Positions 45,679-56,815 of a stretch of DNA of 64,000 bases are shown piece after piece. The notes under the pieces are model-generated. The model had not been told where the DNA came from and searched no databases. It saw nothing but the letters and a program-made list of their open reading frames with translations. The stretch comes from Glandiceps talaboti. Lineage: Eukaryota; Hemichordata; Enteropneusta; Spengelidae. The position numbers were made by a program, and so were the translations under genes. Position 1 is the stretch's first letter. Every line of letters begins with the position of its first letter. The stretch spans positions 12,355,908-12,419,907 of the forward strand of contig NC_135550.1 in NCBI RefSeq assembly GCF_964340395.1, given 5' to 3'.

Positions 45679-45886
45679 CTAAGCGTCATCTGCCTCACTT
45701 GAACGCTCCGTAGTCGTATAGTCAAAAGCACTTAATATCGTCTCCGGGTAACTTATATTGAATATGAAAACTGGTTTATATTCAAAGAAATATACCGTCG
45801 AACTTAAAAGGTTTATAAATTGCTTCTGAGGAGTCGTCGTTTGTTGAGGTACAGTATTACACGGGTGTGACCTCGCTGCCCTGTGA
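45679..45886 (-). CDS. Candidate terminal exon, unrecognised
   Basis: Minus strand: a strong acceptor (CTGTCTCTCCCATATCACAG) is followed by a frame open for about 68 codons to TAG. It includes PQQTTTPQKQFINLL, an aromatic stretch (VYFFEYKPVFIFNISY) and an acidic end (TTTERSSEADDA). The frame also extends upstream of the acceptor to 45927. There is no ATG in a good context and no recognised family. Confidence 0.22.
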
Positions 45887-46189
45887 TATGGGAGAGACAG
45901 TTTCTTTAAATCAAAAGGTGTAATCAAACCTTCACCTTTAATTTTATAAAGATGATGTATACTTTAATGTATGCTCAATTATCTTAAATTGTTCGAAACG
46001 ACACATGCCTATGTAGGAATTGGCATGTTATGCAAAACAAAATTTCGGTTCAATTTCAACACATCTTCGGTTTTTGACAGTTGTTCCATTCAGTTCTCTT
46101 GGTATTAAAGGATGCAAAAATATGTTCCGTTGTTTATATTGATGATAGGTTTATGTTGTTTGTAGATAGGTGGGCAAGCAGCTGGCATT
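45887..46189. other. No gene seen
   Basis: AT-rich unique sequence. Confidence 0.5.
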
Positions 46190-46480
46190 TGTAGGGTGTG
46201 AGCTAGCAAGGACAAATATACTGTTATGTGGTTGGTAGGCTGAGCTATACTGCGGGTAAGTTTGTATGGGTTGTTAGCTGATATGAGCAGGAAGGGCCAG
46301 TGGTATGGGGCAGATATACAGCAGGTATGCAAGTATGGGCAAGTAGGTTGGTATATAGGTTGGTAGGCTGCACCATATTGCAGGTAAGCTTGTATGGGTT
46401 TGTTGGCTGATATGAGCAGAACGGGTCAGTGGTATGGGGCAGGTTGGCTATGTGGTGTGGTAGGCTAGTATAACTAGATA
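46190..46480. repeat. Two-copy tandem (128-bp period) with GGTTGGTAGGCTG modules
   Basis: GGTTGGTAGGCTG starts at 46230 and again at 46358. The copies share GGGTAAG.TTGTATGGGTT, GGCTGATATGAGCAG-type and CAGTGGTATGGGGCAG blocks. Shorter GGTTGGTA fragments surround them. Confidence 0.85.
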
Positions 46481-46692
46481 AACTAGGTACAAAAAGTATA
46501 CGAAAAGCATACTATTCGACAGTTGAATTATGTAGAAATTTGTTCACTTTTTATGCCAAGTGGTGTTACCTTACTAATCATTATTGTTAAATCTTAGAGG
46601 TGAGGGAATCATAATGATTCTTGCTCATTGGCTTCACTTTTTCATCTTTCATTTCAATGCAGGCCATTATGAATGTACGCTAAGAGTTGTGG
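46481..46692. other. No gene seen
   Basis: Short unique AT-rich stretch. Confidence 0.5.
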
Positions 46693-46776
46693 CTAATAGG
46701 CCCCTTTCATGACACCTGTGTGACCCCTGAGATATACATCCGGGCATTTGCGATGGTACACGTGATACGGCGCCAT
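46693..46776 (-). CDS. Candidate first coding exon at a divergent start site
   Basis: Minus strand: TTCCAAGATGGCG is an excellent Kozak and YY1-type context. The frame reads MAPYHVYHRKCPDVYLRGHT and a few more codons before TAG. A donor-like CACAG|GTGTCA follows codon 20, so the exon could end at about 46717. A CACGTG E-box lies inside the 5' coding part. A plus-strand frame of 99 codons begins two bases away (46778), so the site looks divergent. No family is recognised. Confidence 0.28.
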   Translation of the reverse strand: MAPYHVYHRKCPDVYLRGHTGVMKGAY

Positions 46777-46777
46777 C

Positions 46778-47077
46778 TTGGAACATATCGTCATGAAAGT
46801 CGGCCATTATTCTGAACTCAAATCACTCCTTGTAAAACACAAAATTACCCAGCATAAACCGAACTGTCCAAATCTCCTCTCTTATATCAGACACATGATG
46901 AAATATTTTAAGACAAGGTTAACAACTAATTGCGAAAGGTTTCAAAGAATCAACACATGGGATCACCCAGTCAAGACACATGTCATCTCAAACAACTTTA
47001 AAAGACAACAATTCTGTCATAATTTATCTCTATCTATGTTCCAGACAACTAAAGTGTCAACACTGAAAGTATGCTAA
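46778..47077 (+). CDS. Candidate ORF, 99 codons, unrecognised
   Basis: The frame opens at TTG 46778, and the first ATG is codon 6 (ATCGTCATGAAAGTC). The product would be basic, with HMMKYFKTRLTTNCERFQRI and a His/Asn/Lys-rich second half. It lies head-to-head with the minus-strand start at 46776. Length is borderline for chance. No domain is recognised. Confidence 0.18.
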   Translation: MEHIVMKVGHYSELKSLLVKHKITQHKPNCPNLLSYIRHMMKYFKTRLTTNCERFQRINTWDHPVKTHVISNNFKRQQFCHNLSLSMFQTTKVSTLKVC

Positions 47078-47121
47078 TCCTGGGGAAAATAAAGACTTTA
47101 TCAGTATGGTAGGAGGTGCAA

Positions 47122-47130
47122 TATAAAAGG
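47122..47130 (+). promoter_or_regulatory. TATA-box-like TATAAAAGG
   Basis: Good match to the TATA consensus, about 200 bp upstream of the candidate exon at 47325. No clear initiator was seen at +30. In AT-rich DNA such matches are common. Confidence 0.15.
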
Positions 47131-47324
47131 TGTACAGAAGGTCACCTTTCTTTTATTGGATCACGGCTAAGAACACTGATTTTTAAAAAAAGAGAGTAAA
47201 TGCATAGCTGTCTGAGGATCTATGTAATGATATGCAATGATCGAGGTCAATGTGTCCGTTTTTGCACATTTTTCTTCTTCATGTTTTCAGTACTGTGTCA
47301 TAAGTTTCTTTTGTTCTGTTTTAG

Positions 47325-47484
47325 GATAACAGCTTTACGCAGAACCTTTTGTTTCCCGAATGTATGTGATTTAATCGAAAATATCACGTTTGAAAGCTAC
47401 CTTCAAATACATGAAGTTTCTTCAGCAACGTCTGGAGGTTCTTTGCATCTTTCATCTCACATTTTCACCGACATCAATGTGAAT
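47325..47484 (+). CDS. Candidate internal exon, 160 bp, unrecognised
   Basis: A pyrimidine-rich acceptor (TTTCTTTTGTTCTGTTTTAG) ends at 47324, and GAAT|GTAAGT follows 47484. One frame is open throughout (1 nt plus 53 codons, phase 0 out): ITALRRTFCFPNVCDLIENI, then an N-glycosylation-type NITF, a Ser/Gly stretch (VSSATSGGSLHLSS) and FTDINVN. It reads like an extracellular-domain fragment but I cannot place it. The frame is also open upstream to an ATG at 47200. Confidence 0.33.
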
Positions 47485-47918
<434 letters not shown>

Positions 47919-47947
47919 CTCGATGAGTATCAATCTGCTGAGACAGT

Positions 47948-48025
47948 GCTCTATACCGCAGTGGCAGAGCGCAATAGAGTTGTCTGATGATCGCACTATG
48001 CGTGAAACTCCGAGTTACAACCAAG
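47948..48025 (+). other. Possible SINE or tRNA-like fragment
   Basis: TACCGCAGTGGCAGAGCGC at 47954 is one base off the pol III A-box pattern. No clear B-box was found, and the following GAAACTCCGAGTTACAACC is not a T-arm. Weak call. Confidence 0.2.
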
Positions 48026-50260
48026 AAAGAGTTCCAAAACTATATATTTACTAAAACAGGCCAAGAAAGCAAATTCCTTGATTCAGAAATCACGTAATCT
48101 GTATATCAAGCCAGTGACCTTGCACATAATGTCAATGTGTTTGACCTAAATACGTTCAGTAGACTTTCCTACTTTGACAGAACTCAATATCAAACGGACT
48201 CAGATATCATGTCGTAAACAACTATGGATATGCAGATGAGATTGCTTCTAGGTTGTAACCGGAAATAGGCTATTGCTCCTAGGCAGTCTCTGGAGGTCAC
48301 CGTTATTTATTCCATTTGACCCTAACATGACTTGGAGACACACTATATTCTAATCCTGTGTATTCGTTTCTCCATTTGTTATTACAATGACTTCCGAGGT
48401 CAACATTCAGCGACTGTACCTCCAAGCTGAACACAGAAACGTGGCGATAATAGATAAGTGATGCAATAGAAACATTGACACATATCTCGCAATGTAGATA
48501 GCGAATAATAACATATATGCTGCCAGGTATACACCTCAATCTTCCTGTGATTGTGATGACATTGTTGTTGAAAAATAAAACAAAACTGTCTTCGTAGCGC
48601 TAGCTGGCACAATACTTTCCCTTAACATTATTATTATTACAGTGGTTCTTAGTTTTGACATACAAATATCTTTACTTTGCTAAAGTTTTGCGCGGTAATC
48701 GATCATGCATACTTTTTCGTATCCGGCGTCCTCGTTTCTACAGAAGAGATTATAGATTCGTTGAAGGCGCGTATAATATTTGATAGTGTGGCAAATGTAT
48801 GTGTTTAATTTTCCACCGGTCGTCAACTCGCTAATGTTAAGCCGCTAATTTATCCCCAAAGTACTTGAATATGCCATAATGTTATCGATCTCTGCAGCTG
48901 GCAATAATATTTTTACTGGATCCCACAAGATTCATTTATCTTCAGGGAAAATAATCCGTGTCAAAAACACACAACAACTGTTCCGATGAGGATACGTTAG
49001 TTATAATTATGTTTGATATTTACCATCGCACAATTCTACAATTCTACATCGTACAATTCTTTTTCGACCAGGGATTTAGTTTTCGGTTTTCTGTTTTCGT
49101 TGAGTGCACAATTTATTCGCGTAAAGATATACGACTATGTGTATCTCAATATTGATGAGGAAAAACAGTTAATACGTCATAACAGCTTCGCAATTTCTAA
49201 TTTGTTTGCGTTTACGCGAAGGGACAAAGTACGTGGCAGTGTGTATACAACTTACTATATTTGTAGCTTATGCAAACTTCTAAATTTCGGTGAAGAGGAA
49301 AGAATTATACATAATTGCCCTTAAAATGAACTATAACATTTATAAGAAAATGGTCCTCCTAAACGTCGATACTTGGAGAAATTGAGAATTCTTCAACGTT
49401 TAATACACTGGGGAACATTCAAAAGGTTTCCTTGCAGACATTCCCTCGGCAGAGTAATAAAATTCCATACAGTTAACATTTTGTACTTCCATATGGCGAA
49501 TAGTAAACTGTGCTTATTGGCAATATCTGTGGAGGCCCTTGTATCATGATATATTGACTGGCAAAAACAAGTGTAAGAAGAACCATTAACGGAAAATGTG
49601 TTATTTACACAATCTACAACAAACGAGTACCAGGGAACTGGCTGTATAGCATTAGCAAAAAAGTAAAAAAAAAAGTATCTACTTGGTACCATGGTCACGT
49701 CTTTATACAAATTAGATAAAATGAGAAGTGTTTTCATGCATCTCAGCCCGAATAGGGCTATTTGAGGTAAGTTGATTTAATAGCTGAATTTGACAATGAT
49801 ATATATAGAGACAACATCTGGCCAATGAATCATGTGATGTTATCTCGCACAAGAGTACGGTGCTCTCCTAATTCTAGATCCAGTATTCTTTACTGTGTAT
49901 TCCTTTACTATGCATTACTTTACAATATACAATATGGCGGGTTTATATTAAACCAAAAATAACAATCGAACGTGAAATTCATTTTAATAGAGTGTGTATG
50001 AAGGTGTTGGTGTAGTTAGTTGTTCAATCAAGGCGTTTCACTCAAGTGTAATATCGCCTAATATGCTAGTAGAAACAACCACTTCGTAGCCGGAAGGATA
50101 AACAAATGGATCGAAAATATTTGACTATTTCATTACGGAGAGCGTAAACGTCCTCGGCTTGTAAATTTTCTGCAAACGTATGTGTGGATACTTGTTAATG
50201 AACACTCCAAGACGACTTCTCTGTAGATAGCTTGAGGAATAATATTGATAACGTTCGGGT
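48026..50260. other. No supported gene
   Basis: AT-rich DNA with frames of 65-114 codons (48303-48612 minus, 49013-49324 plus, 49393-49737 minus) that carry no recognised domain or splice support. Confidence 0.5.
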
Positions 50261-50452
50261 ATGGCTGATGGAAGGTTTAATATAATTCTGACGAATACAT
50301 ATACATGTGTTATAGAACACAGTCACGTTGTTGTACAAAGCAATGGCAAGGATGCTTTTAAATGCTATGGACAGGATACTGAGCCATCCTTGTATGCGGA
50401 TTACGCTAGACAGACACACGCCGAATTAATCCGAATAGTTCGGAAACAATAA
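50261..50452 (+). CDS. Candidate small ORF, 63 residues, unrecognised
   Basis: ATG with G at -3 and G at +4 starts MADGRFNIILTNTYTCVIEH, and a C-terminal ADYARQTHAELIRIVRKQ looks helical. It ends at TAA. The texture is protein-like and codon use is mixed, but there is no domain and no known neighbour. A second, similar small ORF starts 350 bp downstream on the same strand. An antisense frame overlaps. Confidence 0.25.
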   Translation: MADGRFNIILTNTYTCVIEHSHVVVQSNGKDAFKCYGQDTEPSLYADYARQTHAELIRIVRKQ

Positions 50453-50807
50453 ACACTAGCGTCTTTAATGTGATCAATTTTATTCATTAGGTACGCTTAG
50501 CTCTGCTCGCTCTGCGAATATATATCCGCTACAGCACGAGTTACATTACGTACACCTTCGCCTTGTATACCCGGGAGACTAACCACCTCGAATGGTGAAT
50601 CTGAAGTTAGTGGCAACTTATCAATCAACATGGTGGGAGTTCATGAATCTAAATTCGCGTGTAATGTCATAACCGTGTCTGAACCGTGTCCGTCCATGTG
50701 TTTAGTCGTTTGGAGACGTAGCGATCGATCGAAGACCTACATACACACATAGCATAACATACACAATAAATGTATGCACTTGAGAAAAAGTGACAAAATT
50801 GTACAAG
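50453..50807. other. Unique sequence between two small ORFs
   Basis: Slightly higher CpG density than average (50500-50730). No TATA-like motif in a useful position. Confidence 0.4.
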
Positions 50808-50975
50808 ATGGCACACACTCCTCGCGGAATGTACATAAATTTACGATACATCATAAACACCAAGTTGCCACTATGCGCCAACCTTTACACTGCCGTCCCG
50901 ATGTTTTTCCCTTACACTGAGGCGTGGTTCCTGGCTTTACTGCGTGATTCTGTTCGCATAGATTCAAATACGTAG
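50808..50975 (+). CDS. Candidate small ORF, 55 residues, unrecognised
   Basis: ACAAGATGGCA is an excellent Kozak context. The product starts MAHTPRGMYINLRYIINTKL and includes a hydrophobic middle (LYTAVPMFFPYTEAWFLALL) that could be one membrane segment, then RDSVRIDSNT and TAG. Local GC is above background. The frame also includes six codons upstream with no better start. No family is recognised. Together with 50261-50452 this is the neatest pair of intact small ORFs in the window. Confidence 0.3.
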   Translation: MAHTPRGMYINLRYIINTKLPLCANLYTAVPMFFPYTEAWFLALLRDSVRIDSNT

Positions 50976-52090
50976 GATACAACCATTTTCACGTGAGCAT
51001 TTCAATTCGATGAAAAGTTCGACAACAGAATTCGTTAGCAATGACTCTCTCGTACTCGATGACAATTCAAGTCGGTCAACTGTGCTTAAGAAGTATATTA
51101 TTGCAATACTGACAGACGATTGATTTGACTTGCAGTTAAATGATACTAGTTCGTGAGAACTTTACATACGAGCCTTTCTTGTGTTTGATCACCAAATTCT
51201 ACGGTCGAACCATTCATCAAATAGTTATGGTCACGTGAGAACGGTTGTAATCTAACACGTTGAGTGGGGAAAGGGGCTAAACATTGTGCCGTAGTCAGTA
51301 TTCATAGTTGTAAAGTGTTAGCAATCATAACAACAGTCCCAATCTACTTCGTGGATGTGTAATAATAACGGGAATAAATTGTTATGTGAGACGGTAAATT
51401 GTACCCATATCTATGACACTTTTTTGATCAAGTTATTTTATAACACCTGACTAGATTAATCTTGTCCAACAAGGCCGAGCCGGTCAATATAAATAACTTG
51501 CTGATGTGCATTCGCTTCGCTTTTTAGATCCCCATCTCCACTGTCATATACTACTAAGCAAAACACTGTAAAATGTTAATGAAACGACAATATAACGGTC
51601 TCGTAAAAGGCTTGCCGCTCAGACGTTTTATCAATTGAAGCAAACAACATAGTGATATATTTATATGGTACTGCAAATATTACAACAAAAAGTAACAAGT
51701 ACAAATACGAGTTTTATTAGTGTACGTACCACAAGAGTGAATAATTAACTTGCATTTGACTTACAGCACACTATGCCTTTTATTTAAAAAACCCAAAACA
51801 TTTGTACGGCAACTGAAATTGGTCAGTGATAGGTAATGAAAATCAATCACACTTGAGTCTGGACAAAATTGATCTCTATTTTCCAAATTAGCTGGTTAGA
51901 AAAAATTGATGTGAAAGCCCTTGGGGACTGGGGCAAGATTTATTACAAAAACATCAAAGAAACTGCAATTTTCATCAGCACAGGCTGAGTTTTTCACTTG
52001 CGCAACAGACTGCGTAACTGCTTCGAACACGTCATGTAGTGTTGACTTCTAATTACTGAGAATACAGACAATACATTGTGTTGCATTTTA
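50976..52090. other. No supported gene
   Basis: AT-rich unique DNA. Confidence 0.55.
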
Positions 52091-52258
52091 ATGAGACTTG
52101 CAGATTCATCATCAGTTACTCTACAGTCTGCACTATATCACATGCATATCACTAAATCTGTGTCCATGGTAACGCAAATACGACAAACGAAGGCGATTCT
52201 GTTATCAAATTTGTTTCGTTTGAATGAGCTTCCCATAAGCTATAATATCACTCCCTGA
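52091..52258 (+). CDS. Candidate small ORF, 55 residues, unrecognised
   Basis: ATG at 52091 starts MRLADSSSVTLQSALYHMHI, with a later QIRQTKAILLSNLFRLNELP, ending TGA. Likely helical, no domain. An acceptor-like ACTGAGAATACAG precedes the frame at about 52060. Within chance length. Confidence 0.2.
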   Translation: MRLADSSSVTLQSALYHMHITKSVSMVTQIRQTKAILLSNLFRLNELPISYNITP

Positions 52259-52765
52259 CTTGTCAGAAAATAGCGATAAAAGTCTTGTGTCTCGAATCTA
52301 AACCTAGAATATATATAAGATCGTGAATAACAGAGATCTCATAAAAGTGACCCCTTACAGTGCCATATTCCGTACAAGTAAAGTAAAAACCATTACCTTT
52401 TCATGTGTATGTATTAAATTACGTCATTTCCAAACACTGGGAAGGGTTACAGGTCCTAGACAATGACGTAGGGTCCGTATTCAAAAATCATAAATAGGCT
52501 GACGTATTTACTGATCGAATTGCAGAATCCAGATCAGATTACTCGATCGGCATTCATTGAGACATGATTGTAACTTGGAGTTGTAATGTCGGGTTATGCC
52601 ACATTCTACGCTTGTCAAGACCCCTTTTTTCTCTTACCCTGAAAGCAGTCAATTCTACTTTTTTATGCTATTTGGAAACCAAATCATAAGGAGTTGCTGT
52701 AATTTGTTTTCAAATAACTCTAACTACGGCGTACTTTGTTAAGTGTAAGATTAAAGAAGACTTAC
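52259..52765. other. No gene seen
   Basis: Unique AT-rich sequence. Confidence 0.55.
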
Positions 52766-52826
52766 CTGTACATTTTGATGACCATAATATAGCCCTTTTA
52801 GAGGGCGTATACAGTATGTCAGCCAT
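52766..52826 (-). CDS. Candidate first coding exon, 61 bp
   Basis: Minus strand: ATGGCTGAC opens MADILYTPSKRAILWSSKCT and reaches a perfect donor (TACAG|GTAAGT) after 61 nt (phase 1). The -3 position is T, so the start context is only half good. No second exon was identified at lower coordinates. Confidence 0.25.
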
Positions 52827-53640
52827 TAATTGTTACAGAAACATATGTATACGTATCGTAATTACCCCAGGGTGGAATCTGAGACGACAGGAATTGCTTT
52901 GTTCGATTCCTTAGCAATTCACTAGATATTGTCAGATTCATCGCGGTACCTAATTAAATTTTCAACTGAATGCGATGGATGTCTCCTAGTATCTCAGACA
53001 TAGAGAGGAGTAAACCCACAAGCCTGACTGGTTTATATTCCGATTACACATTGAATATCCTGCCATATATCTATATAAACAGTTACAATATTGATGTACA
53101 TCTATTTAAAGAACAAATGTTTTCATTTTAGTTTACTAGCATTTTAAGGTAACCATATGGCTGAGACGTATTTTTTTTGTTATCAATGAAATAACTTTAC
53201 TACATGTTTGTCTACTTGAAAAGAAATGTGAAAGTCTGCGTTTGTTTGTAACTCAACCATTGGATTAAGATGGCTGGAAAAAAATTGTTATTGCATGTAA
53301 GGTAGTGATTTGTGAACAAAGTTGGTAAACACAACGTCATGCCCAGTCTGTGCATGCATGCGTCTGTCGTATTCCCATATTTTATTACTTGTGATTACTT
53401 GCCTTTACTCGGTTTGATTGTAAAATCACTTCCTGTATGTACAATAACAAATATTTTTTTTCAATTTCTTGTTAGTATTTTGCAATCTATTGCAGTACAA
53501 ACATTTACTTGGTCAATATTGTTTTACAGTATTAATTTCAAATGGGAAAACATATTATTTAACTTATTTTTTTTAAAAAAGATCCATAATAAATATAAAT
53601 TATCATCCCCTTGGACTTTAAAAAAAAAATATATTGTCAT
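52827..53640. other. No supported gene; related arm of a fold-back repeat
   Basis: 53202-53265 (TTTGTCTACTTGAAAAGAAA and GTTTGTAACTCAA) resembles the left arm of the 21581-21813 inverted repeat. A 110-codon plus frame (53312-53644) is AT-rich and hydrophobic with no recognised family. Confidence 0.4.
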
Positions 53641-53740
53641 GTAATACAACGTAACGTAACGTAACTTAACGTTACGTAATGTAATCTCGTTTAATATAAT
53701 GTAACATAACATAATGTAATGTAATGCAATGTAATGTAAT
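53641..53740. repeat. (GTAAC)n/(GTAAT)n pentanucleotide array
   Basis: About 100 bp of degenerate pentamers moving from GTAAC to GTAAT. Confidence 0.93.
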
Positions 53741-53779
53741 TAATTTTATGTTGTGAGCATTGAATATGCTTCGGCGTAA

Positions 53780-53935
53780 GGGAGCCTTCAGTAATTACAG
53801 GGGGGGGGTCAGGCCCGGTCTGTGGCATAAAATGTCACCCTCCTCCAAGTTCATTGTACTAAAAAGTGACCCTCCCTCAATTTCCTTTCTCTACAATATG
53901 ACCTTCCACCTGTTCATATATTTTCATGAAACGCA
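53780..53935. mobile_element. Solo left end of the GGGAGCC Harbinger-like family
   Basis: TAA then GGGAGCCTTCAGTAATTACA and a G run, followed by CAAAATGTCACCCTCC- and AAAAGTGACCCTCC-type subterminal units. No right end was found in the following 3 kb. It stops near an A-box-like tRNA fragment, so the element was cut or overwritten. Confidence 0.75.
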
Positions 53936-53949
53936 TATTTTAACACCGC

Positions 53950-53998
53950 CTCTCTGTGGTGAAGTGGTTAGAGATCACGATTAGTAGTCAGAAGTCAG
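53950..53998 (+). other. A-box-like SINE head fragment
   Basis: TGGTGAAGTGGTTAGAG (53957) matches the pol III A-box and D-arm. No B-box follows within the usual distance. Confidence 0.35.
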
Positions 53999-54032
53999 TT
54001 ATTTTTTAACTTTCAAAGACAGCAAAGATTTC

Positions 54033-54080
<48 letters not shown>

Positions 54081-54967
54081 TAAAAGCATGATTGAATATT
54101 TCCATTACAAAAATGTATTAAAACGCTTTGGTGATCGTGGAAAAAGCAACATGTGTCGATTTCAATATTTGTGTATTTGTGAAAATTACAATAATTTGGT
54201 AACTTTCAAACCTAACGATTGATTGATGGTCATTGCGTATAACATGTATGTCTTATAGTTCCTTCGTCTCCGCGTACCTAGTAATAGGCTATTATGCATA
54301 TGGCGAGAAACCCACGTCCACTAAAATACTAGAGGTTTCACGGTACATTATTAATTATTCATCGCATAGGGGGAAAACTCTATGAATGAGCCAAAGATAT
54401 ATACCTTAATGTCTGACCATGTGAACTGGAGCAGCTAGCTATCATTATATCAAGGGACTGAGATACTAGCTATTTCCATTGGCCGCAGGCTACCGACTCT
54501 ACAAGTTTACAAAAGACGGCTGTCATCACACAGTCCAAATAGAGACCGGCAGTGGGTGTTTTTATCAAATGTTATAAGCTGACAATATTGTATGTTACGT
54601 TTGCATAATACAAAACAGGTTTTAACTACCATCTGCCAACTTCTTTATGACATGTATGGTTTCAACGAGCTGTGAAAACCTTTCTTCTTCACACAATATT
54701 AGTGTTTAGTTTGTGTGCCCACTTTGCGCGAATTTATTCTCGTTTGTCAGTTTTGTTTGATGACTTCCCTGATTCCTATCCTTCAGTTCCTTGACATGCT
54801 CTTATACGTATTTCAAATAAAGTTTAATGTATTACACAAAGATCATCTGCCTGTCGTTCTCCCCTTTCCTATCCCTCTCACTGTCTTATCAGTGTCTGAC
54901 AACTGTGCAGTAAATGTCAGTGCGTAGCTAATCTTAGAACACACATGTTATTGCGTATTGTAAACAC
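53999..54967. other. No supported gene
   Basis: Unique DNA apart from the ATT array. A 70-codon frame at 54715-54927 is hydrophobic and unsupported. Confidence 0.5.
54033..54081. repeat. (ATT)n microsatellite
   Basis: About 16 ATT units. Confidence 0.98.
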
Positions 54968-54997
54968 CTTCCGTTCCGTAATTACTAGTAGTCGGCA

Positions 54998-55204
54998 TTG
55001 GCTGCTAAAGCAAAGAAAATAAAGCCTACAAATCAGGGGAAAATCATGAAACAACAGACTATTCGTCCTGAACTCGTCAATTTGGCCGATAAAGTAGGTA
55101 CTAGGCAGGATATGCAATTTCAAAGAATTATCATGCCACCTTCATCATCTGAAGTACTCACAAGAGAACTGAAGATGCATTTTTTGTTAAAATGTGAATC
55201 ATGA
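54998..55204 (+). CDS. Candidate ORF, 68 codons, unrecognised
   Basis: The open frame runs from 54986 to TGA 55204. The first ATG is at 55046 (AAAATCATGAAA, A at -3). From there it reads MKQQTIRPELVNLADKVGTR and QDMQFQRIIMPPSSSEVLTR, a charged helical texture followed by a Pro/Ser turn. The upstream part is Lys/Ala-rich (LAAKAKKIKPTNQGK). If spliced, the acceptor would be near 54988 (CCGTAATTACTAG), which is weak. No domain is recognised. Confidence 0.25.
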   Translation: MAAKAKKIKPTNQGKIMKQQTIRPELVNLADKVGTRQDMQFQRIIMPPSSSEVLTRELKMHFLLKCES

Positions 55205-56238
55205 AATACCCATTATCGTGTGAACTACCAACGTCTGCTAGCTTGAAAAGAAGATAAAATGGCAAATCAGCGAACGAGATAGTTAGTTAGATCGCCAAGA
55301 TTTAAGTAAGGCGTAGCCACAAAAATGTAATTCTGAACGTTACAACAGAGGATAAAAAAAATAATGTGTTTAACCTGTAAAATAGTGACTTTATTCTTTA
55401 TTCAGCTTCAACATTTCGCTTTAAAAACTACTTACGAATAAGAAAAAAAAACACTTTGTCTACAACTTAAAATCGGCAGTTCGTACCGCGATAATCATAA
55501 AGTGCAAAATATAAATTATCCTAGCTTCGCCTCTTTCCGACAAATATGGACTTTACTTTACTAGAGTGCAATTAGTAGGATTAAAAAGTTGTAGGTGATT
55601 TGGCTGTCAATCTCACAAAGACAAGGTTATTGTCTATATATCGACATTAGCTTTTCGCATGTCTCATCTTCGCTCGGTGAAATAGGACACGTGAGTTGAC
55701 ATGTACACACATAATACATATAATTACATACAGTCACATTCATGTGATTAAACATTGGAAATTACATGTCTAAAGCAACGAGGCGATGTTTGTAGGAAAT
55801 CCAGACTTGAAGCTGTTCTTGTTCCTTTTGAACAAATGTTCTTTCGTCTTTCAATGTAAACGCACGAGTAGTTTTTTGTCGTTAGTTACCTCTTACTATC
55901 TAATTATAATGTTCTCGAGGCAATAGTTGTCTTCGTCTGGATTATAGACTGGTCTCACGGTGTTTTTCCTTCAAATTACAAAACCTGTATTTCCCAGTCT
56001 ACACGAATTCCTAAAGGTACGGTATTACTGCAAAGGGTAAACTTTTAGCGGCACCTGTAAAGTGTAATGATAACTTGAAGCTGTTGATAGCGTACAGTTA
56101 TTAATGCATCCAAAAATCTATTGCGTTGCATATAGTGGTTCTTATATTATCATTTTCTTTTGTCACCATTGCTTATGCTCAGGTTTTATGAAATTCCGTT
56201 ACTAGGTGAAAGAAGGCCTGATAAGCTAAGGTTAAGTA
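55205..56238. other. No gene seen
   Basis: AT-rich unique sequence. Confidence 0.55.
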
Positions 56239-56815
56239 ACAACACAACACAACACAACACAACACAACACAACACAAGACAATGAAAGGCAACGCAATGC
56301 AATATAATACAATACTATATATAACGCAATCCATTACAATCCAATATGATACGATACGATAAATTACAATGCAATACGATAAATCACACCGCAGTGCATT
56401 ACAACACGATAATTACAATACAATATAACATTATACAATACGATGCATTTCAATTCTATGTAATGTAATGTAATGTAATGTAATGTAATGTAATGTAATG
56501 TAATGTAATATAACTTAATGTAATATGATATGATATGATATGATATGATATATATGATATGATATGATATGATATAATATATGATATGATATTATATATG
56601 ATTCGATATATGATATATCATATCATATATATCATATCATATATCATATCATATCTCATATCATATCATATCATATCATATCATATCATATATATATCAT
56701 ATCATATCATACCATATCATATCTCATATCATACTATGCAAATCAATACAACATATATCAATAGGACACAATGTAATACACCAAAGTACAATACAGTATG
56801 ATACATTACAATATT
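56239..56815. repeat. Pentanucleotide cascade ending in a palindrome
   Basis: (ACAAC)n at 56239-56280, a degenerate AATAC/GATAC zone to 56455, (TAATG)n at 56457-56520, (GATAT)n at about 56521-56596, then the reverse-complement phase (ATATC)n to about 56735. The GATAT and ATATC halves can pair as a hairpin of 70 bp or more. The plus frame through it (Ile-Ser-Tyr-His repeats) is an artefact. Confidence 0.95.
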
